Part shown: one piece after another, positions 42,967 to 50,904 of the stretch
How the letters are laid out: every line of letters starts with the position of its first letter
Numbering within the stretch: position 1 is the first letter of the stretch
Assembly: GCF_028368975.1 (NCBI RefSeq)
Contig: NZ_JAQNDM010000002.1
Coordinates: 5,512,425 to 5,576,424 of the forward strand
Reading direction: 5' to 3'
DNA length: 64,000 bases
Source: Stigmatella ashevillena
Lineage (GTDB): Bacteria; Myxococcota; Myxococcia; Myxococcales; Myxococcaceae
The notes under the pieces: generated by a model
Database searches by the model: none
What the model was told of the DNA's origin: nothing
Seen by the model: the letters and a program-made list of their open reading frames with translations, nothing else
Translations under genes and position numbers: made by a program

Positions 42967-44043
42967 CTAATCAATCTTCGAGACAAATTTGTGAATGTCG
43001 TCGACCGCTTGCGTGTAGTTGTCCTTAGGCACAGTAACCGTAGTTCCGTCAGGCATTGCATAGGCTTGCCGTTGTGGCAAGCGGTGGAGAGGAATCCCGA
43101 GAGTCGCCGACACCTTCCCGGCAGTATGAAAATCCTTCACATCGGATACGAATACATTGCTCCATTCGGCGAGATCTGTGACAGGCGCCTGGGTCGTGGC
43201 GAAAAGATCAGGAAAGCTGACGAACTGCTGGTAGCAAAAATCGGCCAGTTCGCCCCGAAGCGCTTGGAACGCAGTTGCGATTCCAGCCTTGACCGTGTAG
43301 TTGTTGAATGCAAATTCGAATATCTTCGGCAGAGTGAGCTTGAAATTCTCAACCTGCTTTGTGAAGGTGATTACGTTCTCTGCGTATTTTTGCATCGCCT
43401 GCGATGGATATTTGCCATAGAGCATTGCGAAGATGCCCTTGATACCCTCAATGGACGTGAAGTCTGCCATCATGGGGACCACGAGACGGTCAGAGGACAG
43501 CAGCGCCATCTGCGTATAAACAGAAAAACTTGGGTTGCAGTCGATGAATACGACGGTTTTCTTGAAACCGGATATCGAATGCTCGTGCTCGCACAAGCGG
43601 CGGATTGCTGTCATGTACTCTTCCCATGCACGAATGTTGGCTGGGTTGATGACAGCGTAGTTCAGTGCCAACGACAAGGATTCGAGGAAGTTATCCCCCG
43701 CGATGAGATACAAGTTTTCAGGCACGCTAGCGTTGTGCTTGGAAACTTGAGTGGTATAGGTGCTCTTCAGTGCGGAAAACCCAGAGTTTCCCCTAAGCAG
43801 CCAATCTACAAAACCCACTACGTTTTTTCGTGAAGCTGCGGTTTGGAGTGCTTGGTTTACGTCATAGCCGCGATGTCCTCCCCCTAGCAGGAACTGCGAG
43901 ATGTTCGCCTGAGGGCACATGTCAATAACTAGAACGTGAGTCTTGGGATGATTCTCGGCGTAAAGAGTGGCTGCATTTTGGCAGAGCGTAGTCTTACCTA
44001 CGCCACCCTTATTATTGTAGAAACAGTAGATGTTGACGCTCAT
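42967..44043 (-). CDS. ParA-like P-loop ATPase, low-GC insert
   Basis: A 358-residue ATPase. The deviant Walker A is FYNNKGGVGKTTLC with the ParA signature lysine (KGGVGKT), followed by a Walker A' LVIDMCPQANIS and Walker B VVFIDCNPSFS. The long C-terminal region after residue 200 (FAFNNYTVKAGIA, HKFVSKID) is unlike chromosomal ParA; no ParB partner is adjacent. Base and codon use are far more AT-rich than anything around it, pointing to recent transfer from a distant host. The ATG at 44043 follows GAGAGGA. It could serve element partition, or defence as other orphan ParA-like ATPases do; I cannot decide. Confidence 0.82.
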   Translation of the reverse strand: MSVNIYCFYNNKGGVGKTTLCQNAATLYAENHPKTHVLVIDMCPQANISQFLLGGGHRGYDVNQALQTAASRKNVVGFVDWLLRGNSGFSALKSTYTTQVSKHNASVPENLYLIAGDNFLESLSLALNYAVINPANIRAWEEYMTAIRRLCEHEHSISGFKKTVVFIDCNPSFSVYTQMALLSSDRLVVPMMADFTSIEGIKGIFAMLYGKYPSQAMQKYAENVITFTKQVENFKLTLPKIFEFAFNNYTVKAGIATAFQALRGELADFCYQQFVSFPDLFATTQAPVTDLAEWSNVFVSDVKDFHTAGKVSATLGIPLHRLPQRQAYAMPDGTTVTVPKDNYTQAVDDIHKFVSKID

Positions 44044-44169
44044 GTTGGTTCCTCTCGGGGCCCACTTTAGCCCCATCAGCGCAAGTCAATTGGACGGTGA
44101 GCAACTCCTCTTGCACGTTGTACCTCTGGACGCAAGCTCAGTTCAATCTCAGGGACTTAAGCGCTGCGC

Positions 44170-44260
44170 CCAGGTTCAAGGGGCGCCCGCCCGGCGTGAT
44201 ACCGGGCAGGGGAAGAAGGAGAGTGCAGCGATCCTCAAGCTGATTCGGCCAGTTTGAGCG
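44170..44260 (+). repeat. Direct repeat flanking the ParA insertion (right copy)
   Basis: A copy of the HTH gene 3' end (translating to ARRDTGQGKKESAAILKLIR). Its stop lies 22 bases inside the integrase gene 3' end, so HTH and integrase genes originally overlapped tail to tail here. This is the older arrangement before the ParA segment arrived. Confidence 0.8.
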
Positions 44261-45431
44261 CAGTACGGCGCACAGGCAGCACGACGGGATCCTCTGGGTG
44301 CTCCAGCTTGATCGGGATCTTGATCATCGGGGGCACCTTCACGTTCTCGTAAAACCGTTTCGTGGTCTGCGCCGAGTGATGGCCCACCACGGCGGCAACA
44401 GCCGACAGGGGCAGCCCTCCCGACTTGGTCCGCACTTCCTGTCCGCACTCCGAGGCCCACGTTACGAAGCTATGGCGCAGTTCTCCGAAGCGCACCACAG
44501 GCAGCCGCGCCGCCTTGCACGCACGACGCACCACGCGGCGGACATGGCTGTCCACGGGAGCCGCGCCGCGCGCCTGGAGTCGCTGCACCGCTCCCAACGT
44601 CTGACGGTCGATGCTCTGGCGGTGGACCTGTCCGCTCTTGTGAATGAACGTGACAGTAGCGGCGATCTCGCCCGGCTCAGTCACCAAGGACACCTTGCCC
44701 TCACCGCGCGCCAGTCGTTCGATCTCCGTGCCGTGCATCCCCGTTTTGGCATGGATGCACAGCACGTCGCGCACGCATTGAACGTCTGTGCGTTGCCGCG
44801 TCTCCTCGCGGTTGAAGTTGCTGAACTCCCAGCCGGTGATCGCGCTGTAGACCCGCTCGATTGTCTCGATGCTGTAGCCCTTCTCCCGCACGGACTTCTC
44901 AGGACGGGCCACCGGGATTTTGAGGGAGATCGAAGCGTCCTCGCCCGCAGTCAACGCGCCCTCGACTTCCCGCAGCCACGCACAGAAGGACTTGAGCGCC
45001 GTTATGCGGTTCTTGCGCGCGGTCTTGTGCTTCTTCAACTCCCGCAGCAGGTCTTGAAGGGTGACGGTGCGAAGGTCGCGCCCCGCGAGCCCAGCAGCCC
45101 ACCCGGCCAAGTAAAAGCCCACGTTCTTCGCGTAGCGCTCGGTCGTCCCCTTGCCCTTCATGTGTTCGAGGTAGCGAGCCACGCTTGCCGCGTCCATGAA
45201 TACGGCAGACTCGTTCTTGAGCTTCTGGGCCTCGCCTCGCGTGCGGTAGCCCTCGGGATCGCGCACGAACAAGGCGAGTTCCGCTTCCGCTTCCGCCTCG
45301 CTGCGCGCGTCCAGGTGGATCGTGTAGCTCCGCCCGCTGATCATCTTGCGCAGCACGTAGACGGGACGCCCGTCCTTGCCTGCAAACATCCGCCCACCCG
45401 ACCACTTGCCGATCCACACCTTGGTACTCAT
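44235..45431 (-). CDS. Tyrosine recombinase (integrase) of element B
   Basis: A 398-residue integrase. A core-binding domain (about 100-190) is followed by a catalytic domain with FGELRHSFVTWA (HxxR-type motif with Leu-Arg-His), GHHSAQTTKRFYENV (second His and the nucleophile Tyr). The first catalytic Arg position reads TGMHGTEIERL where most integrases have TGLRxxEL, so the Arg may be His here. This differs strongly from the element A integrase, so the two elements use unrelated recombinases. The ATG at 45431 follows GGAGG. It points away from the right attachment repeat, which lies 118 bp upstream. Confidence 0.85.
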   Translation of the reverse strand: MSTKVWIGKWSGGRMFAGKDGRPVYVLRKMISGRSYTIHLDARSEAEAEAELALFVRDPEGYRTRGEAQKLKNESAVFMDAASVARYLEHMKGKGTTERYAKNVGFYLAGWAAGLAGRDLRTVTLQDLLRELKKHKTARKNRITALKSFCAWLREVEGALTAGEDASISLKIPVARPEKSVREKGYSIETIERVYSAITGWEFSNFNREETRQRTDVQCVRDVLCIHAKTGMHGTEIERLARGEGKVSLVTEPGEIAATVTFIHKSGQVHRQSIDRQTLGAVQRLQARGAAPVDSHVRRVVRRACKAARLPVVRFGELRHSFVTWASECGQEVRTKSGGLPLSAVAAVVGHHSAQTTKRFYENVKVPPMIKIPIKLEHPEDPVVLPVRRTALKLAESA

Positions 45432-45449
45432 GCCGTTACCGCCTCCGGT

Positions 45450-45487
45450 TTGGTCCTTTTTTGGTCCCAAAAAACCGGATTTGGTCC
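45450..45487. promoter_or_regulatory. TTGGTCC triplet, probable integrase arm sites (right)
   Basis: TTGGTCC at 45450, 45461 and 45481, direct repeats between the integrase start and the right attachment repeat. The same triplet with the same 11-bp first spacing occurs at 28832. They also overlap the likely integrase promoter, which would allow autoregulation. Confidence 0.6.
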
Positions 45488-45548
45488 CCAAATGCAAGTG
45501 CCGCCCCTGTTTTCAGAGGGCGGCGCCTTGAAAGCGGCGGGTTGCTCG

Positions 45549-45575
45549 GCTTGGAAGCGGCGGCAATCGAACCCG
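45549..45575. other. Right attachment-like repeat of element B
   Basis: GCTTGGAAGCGGCGGC followed by AATCGAACCCG. On the minus strand it reads like a tRNA T-arm (GGGTTCGATT) and extends into a near-perfect stem, GGAGGCGGCGG with CCGCCGCTTCC. It lies 31 bp from the stop of the aldo/keto reductase gene. Confidence 0.65.
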
Positions 45576-45605
45576 CCGCCTCCAGCTGAAGAAGGGGGCA
45601 AACGC

Positions 45606-46487
45606 TCAGACGAGTCCTTCCCACTCATGGCCGCGCCGCTGGAACGCGCCGCGCAGCCGCTCCACCTGGGCCTCTGGCAGAGGTCCCTTCTCCAGGGCGC
45701 GCAGGTTGTGCTGGAGGTTGTCCCGCCGCGTGGTGCCCACGATGCAACTGGTCACCCCGGGAGTGAAGGCGGTGAAGCGCAGGGCCACCTCCGCCGGCTC
45801 GAGCCCCTCGGGGTCCAACGACAGGGCGTGCATCCGGTCCCAGTACGTGGAGAGGTCGGGGGCCGGGGGCCGCTCGGAGTGGCGCCAGACGGCGTTGGCC
45901 AGGGGGCGCTTGGCGATGACGCCGATGCCCCGCTCGCGCGCCAGGGGCAGGGCGTGCTCGAGCGCGCCCTGGTCGAACACGTTGACGGACAGCTGCACCG
46001 AGCCGAAGGCACCCGAGCGCAGCGCCCACTCCAGCGGGGCGTTGTCGCCCGAGTACGCGGCCACGCGCACCTTGCCCTGCTGCACGGCACGCTGGAGCGC
46101 GTCTACCACGCCGGGCCGCTCAAGCACCTCCACCGGGCAGGAGTGGAAATGCACCAGATCGATGACGTCGGTGCGCAGCCGCTCCAGCGCCCGCTCAATG
46201 CCCTGGGTGATGCACGGCCCCGTCCAGTCCTCCACGCCCGGTACCCCATAGCCGCACTTGGTGGAGACCACGACCTCGCGCCGCCGACTCGCCAGCACCC
46301 GGCCGATGCGCTCCTCGGAGCGTCCGTAGCTCGGCGCCGTGTCGAGCAGGTTGATGCCCGCGTCCAGCACGCCGTGCAGCAGCGCCTCGGCCTCGGTGTC
46401 CGACAGTGTCTCGCTGCCCACCGGGCCCGCGCCAAAGCCCAGTGGAGAGACCTCCAACCCCGTGTTTCCCAGCGGTCGACGTGTCAT
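45606..46487 (-). CDS. Aldo/keto reductase
   Basis: A 293-residue NADPH-dependent reductase. The family tetrad is present: Asp and Tyr in LLDTAPSYGRS, Lys in VVSTKCGYG and His in LVHFHSCPVEVL. IVGTTRRDNLQHNLRA near the end is the cofactor-binding segment. It reduces aldehydes or ketones; the substrate is not predictable. The ATG at 46487 follows GAGGAG. A longer upstream open frame is not needed. It marks the right chromosomal flank of element B. Confidence 0.9.
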   Translation of the reverse strand: MTRRPLGNTGLEVSPLGFGAGPVGSETLSDTEAEALLHGVLDAGINLLDTAPSYGRSEERIGRVLASRRREVVVSTKCGYGVPGVEDWTGPCITQGIERALERLRTDVIDLVHFHSCPVEVLERPGVVDALQRAVQQGKVRVAAYSGDNAPLEWALRSGAFGSVQLSVNVFDQGALEHALPLARERGIGVIAKRPLANAVWRHSERPPAPDLSTYWDRMHALSLDPEGLEPAEVALRFTAFTPGVTSCIVGTTRRDNLQHNLRALEKGPLPEAQVERLRGAFQRRGHEWEGLV

Positions 46488-46897
46488 GTGATCTCCTCGC
46501 CGCCAGCGTATCGCACGGCGCGCGGGACGCTCCAGCGCAGCACTGGGGAGTCCGTGAAGCCCTGACGATGGCTCCACAGCGCAAGCGCTCCCCAGCCCGC
46601 GCCTAACTGACGGCGGGCGGATGCCTACTCGCTCTGCCACGCATCGCGCGTCGGTGATTCCGTCTAGAAACTGCTCACGGCCACGGCTCGCTTTGGGCAT
46701 CCGCCGCACTCTGCGCTCTGCCTCTGCCAGGAGCGCGAAAGCGTCCCGCGCACACTCCGGAAACAGGCCGAGCGCCTGAAGATAGAGACAGGCATCAGCG
46801 ATCGAATCCCTGGAGGGCAAACCTCCGTGTGCGGCACATTCGTGCGCATTCGCCCTTCCCTCGGCGGCGAGAGCGAGGACAGTGCCATCATGCCGGG
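46488..46897. other. Intergenic region with double hairpin copy 3 (46812-46848)
   Basis: No gene supported. It holds GGAGG-GCAAA-CCTCC (46812-46826) and TGCG-GCAC-ATTC-GTG-CGCA (46830-46848), a diverged version of the motif in both elements in which the bases changed but pairing is largely kept. A minus-strand frame (HECAAHGGLPSRDSIADACL) crosses it and could be a decayed piece of another element copy. Confidence 0.5.
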
Positions 46898-48775
46898 ATG
46901 AGCGACCAACCCCCTCCTCCTTCCGTGGATCCTTCTCCGCCCTCGGCTTCTCAGGAGCGGCGGTGGTTTCTTGCCGTCTGTTCGATGGCGGGCTTGGGAC
47001 AGACACTGCTGCCGGGGGCGTTGTTGGCGCTGGCGTCCCAGGCCCAAGGGCAGTCGGCGGCGAAGGCAACCGAAGGGGCCGCTCTGGCGAAGATCACTCC
47101 GGAGATGCTGGACGCAGCAGCGGTGATCGCGGGAATCCCGCTCACCCCCGAGCAGAAGACGATGATGCTGGACGGCCTGAAGGAGCAACGCGACGCCGCG
47201 AGGGTGGTTCGCGGGCTGCACCTGCCGAACAGCGTTGCGCCGGCGTTCGTGTTTGATCCCGTCCCCGCGGGGATGGTGCTGGAAACGGTCCGCAAGCCGA
47301 TGAAGATGAGTGAGGCTCCAGACGTGAAGGGGCTGGCCGCCGGTTCGGACGCGCTCGCGTTTGCTTCCGTGCGCGAACTGGCCGAGTTGGTGCGGACGCG
47401 GAAGGTCTCCTCCGTCGCGCTCACGAAGATGTACCTCGAGCGCTTGAAGAAGTACGACCCTCGGCTGCATTTCGTCATCACCCTGACGCCGGAGCGCGCC
47501 CTGAAGCAAGCGGCCCAGGCGGATGCGGAGATCGCTGCGGGCAGGTACCGCGGGCCCCTGCATGGCATTCCGTGGGGAGCGAAGGACTTGCTGGCCGTGA
47601 AGGGGTATCCCACCACCTGGGGCGCGGGTGGCTTCGAGACCCAGCGCTTCGACGAGGATGCGACGGCCGTCCAACGGCTGGACGCGGCGGGCGCGGTGCT
47701 GGTGGCGAAGATGAGCCTGGGGGCGCTGGCCAACGGGCCGATCTGGTTCGGCGGGATGACGCGGACACCTTGGAACGCGAAGCAGCCATCGGGAGGCTCT
47801 TCGGCAGGCTCTGCTTCTGCGGTGGACGCGGGGTGTCTCGGGTTTGCACTGGGGACGGAGACGCTCGGGTCGATCTCCTCGCCCTCGACACGGTGCGGGG
47901 TGACCGGGCTGCGGCCGACGTTCGGGTTCGTGCCACGCACGGGCGCGATGGCGCTGAGCTGGACGATGGACAAGATCGGGCCCATCTGCCGGAGCGTGGA
48001 GGATTGTGCGCTGGTGCTGTCCGCGATTCATGGGCCCGATGGCGTGGATCGCTCGGTGAAGCCCGCGGCGTTCAACTGGGATGCAGGGTTCGATTGGAAG
48101 ACGCTGCGGGTGGGGTACCTGAAGAATGGGTTCGATGCGCCCGTGCTCCAGGCAGAGGCGACCCCCGAGCAGACACGAGACTTCGCCCGGAGGGTTTACG
48201 ACACCCAATATCTGACGGGTGCGCTGAAGACCTTGCGGAGCATGGGGGTGAAGCTGATCCCCCTGGCGCTGCCGACAGACTTTCCCCTGGGCGCCCTGAC
48301 GCCGGTGCTGACGGCGGAGGCCGCCGCGGCGTTCGACGCACTGACGGTGAGCGGGCGCGATGCGCTGCTGACCGAGCACGGTCCCCAGGAATGGCCAAAC
48401 CTGTTTCGCGTGGCGCGATTCTCTCCAGCGGTGGACTACCTCCAGGCGCAGCGGGCACGGACGCTGGTCATGGAGGCCATGGCCAGGCTGTTCGCGGAGG
48501 TGGATGTGATTGTGACGCCGTCCTCGGGGCCCCAGTTGACGGCGACGAACCTGACGGGACATCCGGCCGTCATCGTCCCCAACGGCGTAAGGGGGGAGGA
48601 CGCTCCGCTTCCGGAGCATCCAGACGACGGGCACCCCGAGAATGTGGGCGGACCGGGGACGCCGGTGTCACTGACGTTCCTCGGGAATCTGTACGCGGAT
48701 GCCCGGCTGGCGGCATTCGCGCGGGCGTATCAGGAGCGGACACCGTTTCATCGGATGCGTCCCAAGCTGGATTAG
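46898..48775 (+). CDS. Amidase signature family enzyme, exported
   Basis: A 625-residue enzyme. The N-terminus looks like a twin-arginine-type signal (QERRWFLAVCSMAGLGQTLL). The catalytic Ser-cisSer-Lys triad is visible: Lys in IPWGAKDLLAV, the cis-Ser in QPSGGSSAGSASAVDAG and the nucleophile Ser in TETLGSISSPSTRCGVTGLR. It hydrolyses amide bonds of an unknown substrate in the periplasm or outside. About 130 residues before the catalytic domain are extra compared with plain amidases. The ATG at 46898 is the most natural start for the signal, although its ribosome site is weak. Confidence 0.88.
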   Translation: MSDQPPPPSVDPSPPSASQERRWFLAVCSMAGLGQTLLPGALLALASQAQGQSAAKATEGAALAKITPEMLDAAAVIAGIPLTPEQKTMMLDGLKEQRDAARVVRGLHLPNSVAPAFVFDPVPAGMVLETVRKPMKMSEAPDVKGLAAGSDALAFASVRELAELVRTRKVSSVALTKMYLERLKKYDPRLHFVITLTPERALKQAAQADAEIAAGRYRGPLHGIPWGAKDLLAVKGYPTTWGAGGFETQRFDEDATAVQRLDAAGAVLVAKMSLGALANGPIWFGGMTRTPWNAKQPSGGSSAGSASAVDAGCLGFALGTETLGSISSPSTRCGVTGLRPTFGFVPRTGAMALSWTMDKIGPICRSVEDCALVLSAIHGPDGVDRSVKPAAFNWDAGFDWKTLRVGYLKNGFDAPVLQAEATPEQTRDFARRVYDTQYLTGALKTLRSMGVKLIPLALPTDFPLGALTPVLTAEAAAAFDALTVSGRDALLTEHGPQEWPNLFRVARFSPAVDYLQAQRARTLVMEAMARLFAEVDVIVTPSSGPQLTATNLTGHPAVIVPNGVRGEDAPLPEHPDDGHPENVGGPGTPVSLTFLGNLYADARLAAFARAYQERTPFHRMRPKLD

Positions 48776-48929
48776 CCGAGCCCTTGGACTGGGCAGTGAC
48801 ATGTTGGGAGAAGCGAGAGGCCACCTCCTTGGCCATGCCTCACGCCGCTGAAGAAGTGACAGATGCTGGCTCCAACCCTACTGTTTGCGGAAATCCGACG
48901 GGCGTGGCCAGCCCTGAATCGAACGACGC

Positions 48930-50228
48930 ATGCTCCTCAAGAGTCTCAAGCTTACGAACATTCTCTCGTTCGGCCCCGCCACCCAGGCGGTCGAGCTTCG
49001 CCCGCTCAACGTGCTTATCGGGCCGAACGGTTCGGGGAAGTCCAACTTCCTCGAAGCGATAGGGCTCCTCCGTGCGGCACCTCGAGAGCTCGCTGCCCCT
49101 GTGCGCGAGGGAGGAGGCGTGAGCGAGTGGATCTGGAAGGGTCAGAGACGGGGGGCTCCCGAGGGGCCAGCGCGTGGTGCGAGCTACAGCAATGGGTCAG
49201 GCTTTGGCAGCGGCTCGGGCTACGGCGATGACTCAGGCGTTGCAGAGGGAACAGCGCACGGAAACAGTCGCGGAGCAACTGTGGAAGTGCTCCTTTCTTT
49301 CAACCAGCGCAAGAGCTCGAGCAAGGCATCAAACCTGCGACATACTCTCTCTTTTACCGAAGTGGGGCAGCGCTTCGAAATCTTCGACGAACGGATTGAG
49401 AACGAGAAGCCTGTGCACGGCATGAAAAAGCCGTTTCTGTATTTCGGCTATGAGCGCGGCCGACCCATGCTGAATGCCAACGTTCCAGGAAAACGGCCGT
49501 TGAAGCGCGAGACACTTCACCCAGAGAAGTCAATCCTCGCACAATTCAAGGACCCAGAGAGGTACCCTGAACTCGCGTCCATCAGCGATGCCTATGAAGA
49601 CATTGCCCTCTACCGCGAATGGAGTTTCGGGCGCGGTTCTCTTCCCCGCATGCCGCAGAAGGCAGACCTTCCTACGGATCACCTCCTTGAGGATGCTCGA
49701 AACCTAGGTCTGATCCTCAACCGGTACCGGCTTGAGCCTCTTACGAAGCAGTCCCTCATCGACGCCATGAGGCAGGTCTTCGATGGGATCGTGGACTTCT
49801 CGATCAAGATCGAGGGTGGAACTGTCCAAATCTTTCTTGAAGAGGAGAGCGGTTGGTCCACTCCCGCTACGCGCCTTTCCGACGGCACAGTCCGCTGGTT
49901 CTCGATGCTCGCCGTCCTCCTCGATCCAAAACCCCCACGACTGGTTTGCATTGAGGAGCCGGAACTCGGCCTTCACCCCGATCTGGTCCCCACACTCGCG
50001 CGGCTCCTCAAGGAAGCCTCGGAGCGCATGCAACTCATCGTCACCACACACTCGGAGGTGCTCATCAACACCCTGAGTGATTCCCCCGAGGATATCCTCG
50101 TCTGTGACCGGGAGGGAGGATCGACAATGATGCGCCGACTGGACAGCGGGCAACTCTCCGAGTGGCTGAAAACGTACCGCTTGGGCCAACTCTGGTCGAA
50201 GGGCGTCCTTGGAGGAAACCGATGGTAG
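48930..50228 (+). CDS. AAA/ABC-type ATPase (RecF/OLD-like), defence candidate
   Basis: A 432-residue SMC/OLD-like ATPase: Walker A IGPNGSGKSNFLEAIGLL (about 30-47), an ABC-type signature region RLSDGTVRWFSMLAVLL, Walker B PRLVCIEEPELGLHPDL and the H-loop LIVTTHSEVLI. A Gly/Ser-rich insertion (about residues 85-115) is unusual and may be a disordered loop. It overlaps the next gene (DUF4276, TOPRIM-like) by 7 bp. ATPase plus separate TOPRIM-type partner is the layout of antiphage systems such as PARIS and AbiL-like pairs. Confidence 0.85.
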   Translation: MLLKSLKLTNILSFGPATQAVELRPLNVLIGPNGSGKSNFLEAIGLLRAAPRELAAPVREGGGVSEWIWKGQRRGAPEGPARGASYSNGSGFGSGSGYGDDSGVAEGTAHGNSRGATVEVLLSFNQRKSSSKASNLRHTLSFTEVGQRFEIFDERIENEKPVHGMKKPFLYFGYERGRPMLNANVPGKRPLKRETLHPEKSILAQFKDPERYPELASISDAYEDIALYREWSFGRGSLPRMPQKADLPTDHLLEDARNLGLILNRYRLEPLTKQSLIDAMRQVFDGIVDFSIKIEGGTVQIFLEEESGWSTPATRLSDGTVRWFSMLAVLLDPKPPRLVCIEEPELGLHPDLVPTLARLLKEASERMQLIVTTHSEVLINTLSDSPEDILVCDREGGSTMMRRLDSGQLSEWLKTYRLGQLWSKGVLGGNRW

Positions 50229-50845
50229 ACGTCCTCGTCATTGTCGAAGGAGGAGGCTCAACACGCTCTGAGCAAGCTCCACTTCGCAAAGGGTTCTCGG
50301 AACTCTTCGCGAAGCTCCTCGGCAGCAAGCGCAAACCCCAGGTCATGTGCGCAGGAGGGCGAAGTGAAGCTTTTCAGAACTTCAAAACCTTCGTGAAAGC
50401 GAATCCCAACACCCTTTGCTTCCTGCTCGTCGACAGCGAAGGCCCTGTCGCGCCGGAGTCTTCTCCTTGGGAGCATGTGGCGAGCCGTCTCGGCGATGGC
50501 TGGCAGCAACCTGCAGGCGTAACCGACGAGCACCTTCACTTCATGATGGAAGCGATGGAGGCATGGCTCGTGGCAGATCCTGATGCGCTCGCTGGCCACT
50601 ATGGAAGCGGGTTCAAAAAAGAGAAGCTCCCCAAGCGAGCGAACCTGGAAGAAGTTTCAAAGGCCGCCTTGGCAAAGGCACTCGACGCCGCGACGAAGGA
50701 CGTGAAGACGAAGGGCAAGTACCAAAAATCGCATGGCTTCGTTCTCATTGGGAAGCTTGATCCGGCCAAAATTCGCCGCGCCTGCCCCAAGTTTGCCAAA
50801 CGGTTCTTCGAAGCACTGGAGGAGAGAGCATCGTACGGAGGATAG
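50222..50845 (+). CDS. DUF4276-like TOPRIM protein, partner of the ATPase
   Basis: A 207-residue protein starting MVDVLVIVEGGGSTRSEQA, with the TOPRIM-type glutamate in VIVEGG and an acidic pair in LLVDSEGP (about residue 80). HLHFMMEAMEAWLVADPDAL and KYQKSHGFVLIGKLDP are typical of DUF4276. It is likely a nuclease-type effector controlled by the ATPase. The ATG lies inside the last codons of the ATPase gene (ATGGTAG), so the pair is translationally coupled. Confidence 0.8.
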   Translation: MVDVLVIVEGGGSTRSEQAPLRKGFSELFAKLLGSKRKPQVMCAGGRSEAFQNFKTFVKANPNTLCFLLVDSEGPVAPESSPWEHVASRLGDGWQQPAGVTDEHLHFMMEAMEAWLVADPDALAGHYGSGFKKEKLPKRANLEEVSKAALAKALDAATKDVKTKGKYQKSHGFVLIGKLDPAKIRRACPKFAKRFFEALEERASYGG

Positions 50846-50904
50846 ATTCCTCGGTCCTTCCCTCCGAGTGTTCAAAGTGCTCGGCCCGCCATAGGCTCCT
50901 CGGC

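Larger units (their letters stand above)
28699..45575. mobile_element. Element B: 16.9-kb integrative element with toxin cargo
   Basis: The element is bounded by direct repeats of 27 bp (28699-28725 and 45549-45575, 23 of 27 identical; core GCGGCGG..TCGAA.CCG). Just inside each is a triplet of TTGGTCC boxes with the first two 11 bp apart. It encodes an XRE regulator, pseudokinase, Ser/Thr kinase, DUF2381 protein, SitA-like toxin with immunity protein, HTH protein, ParA-like ATPase and tyrosine recombinase, plus four repeat arrays. The architecture parallels element A. Confidence 0.75.
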
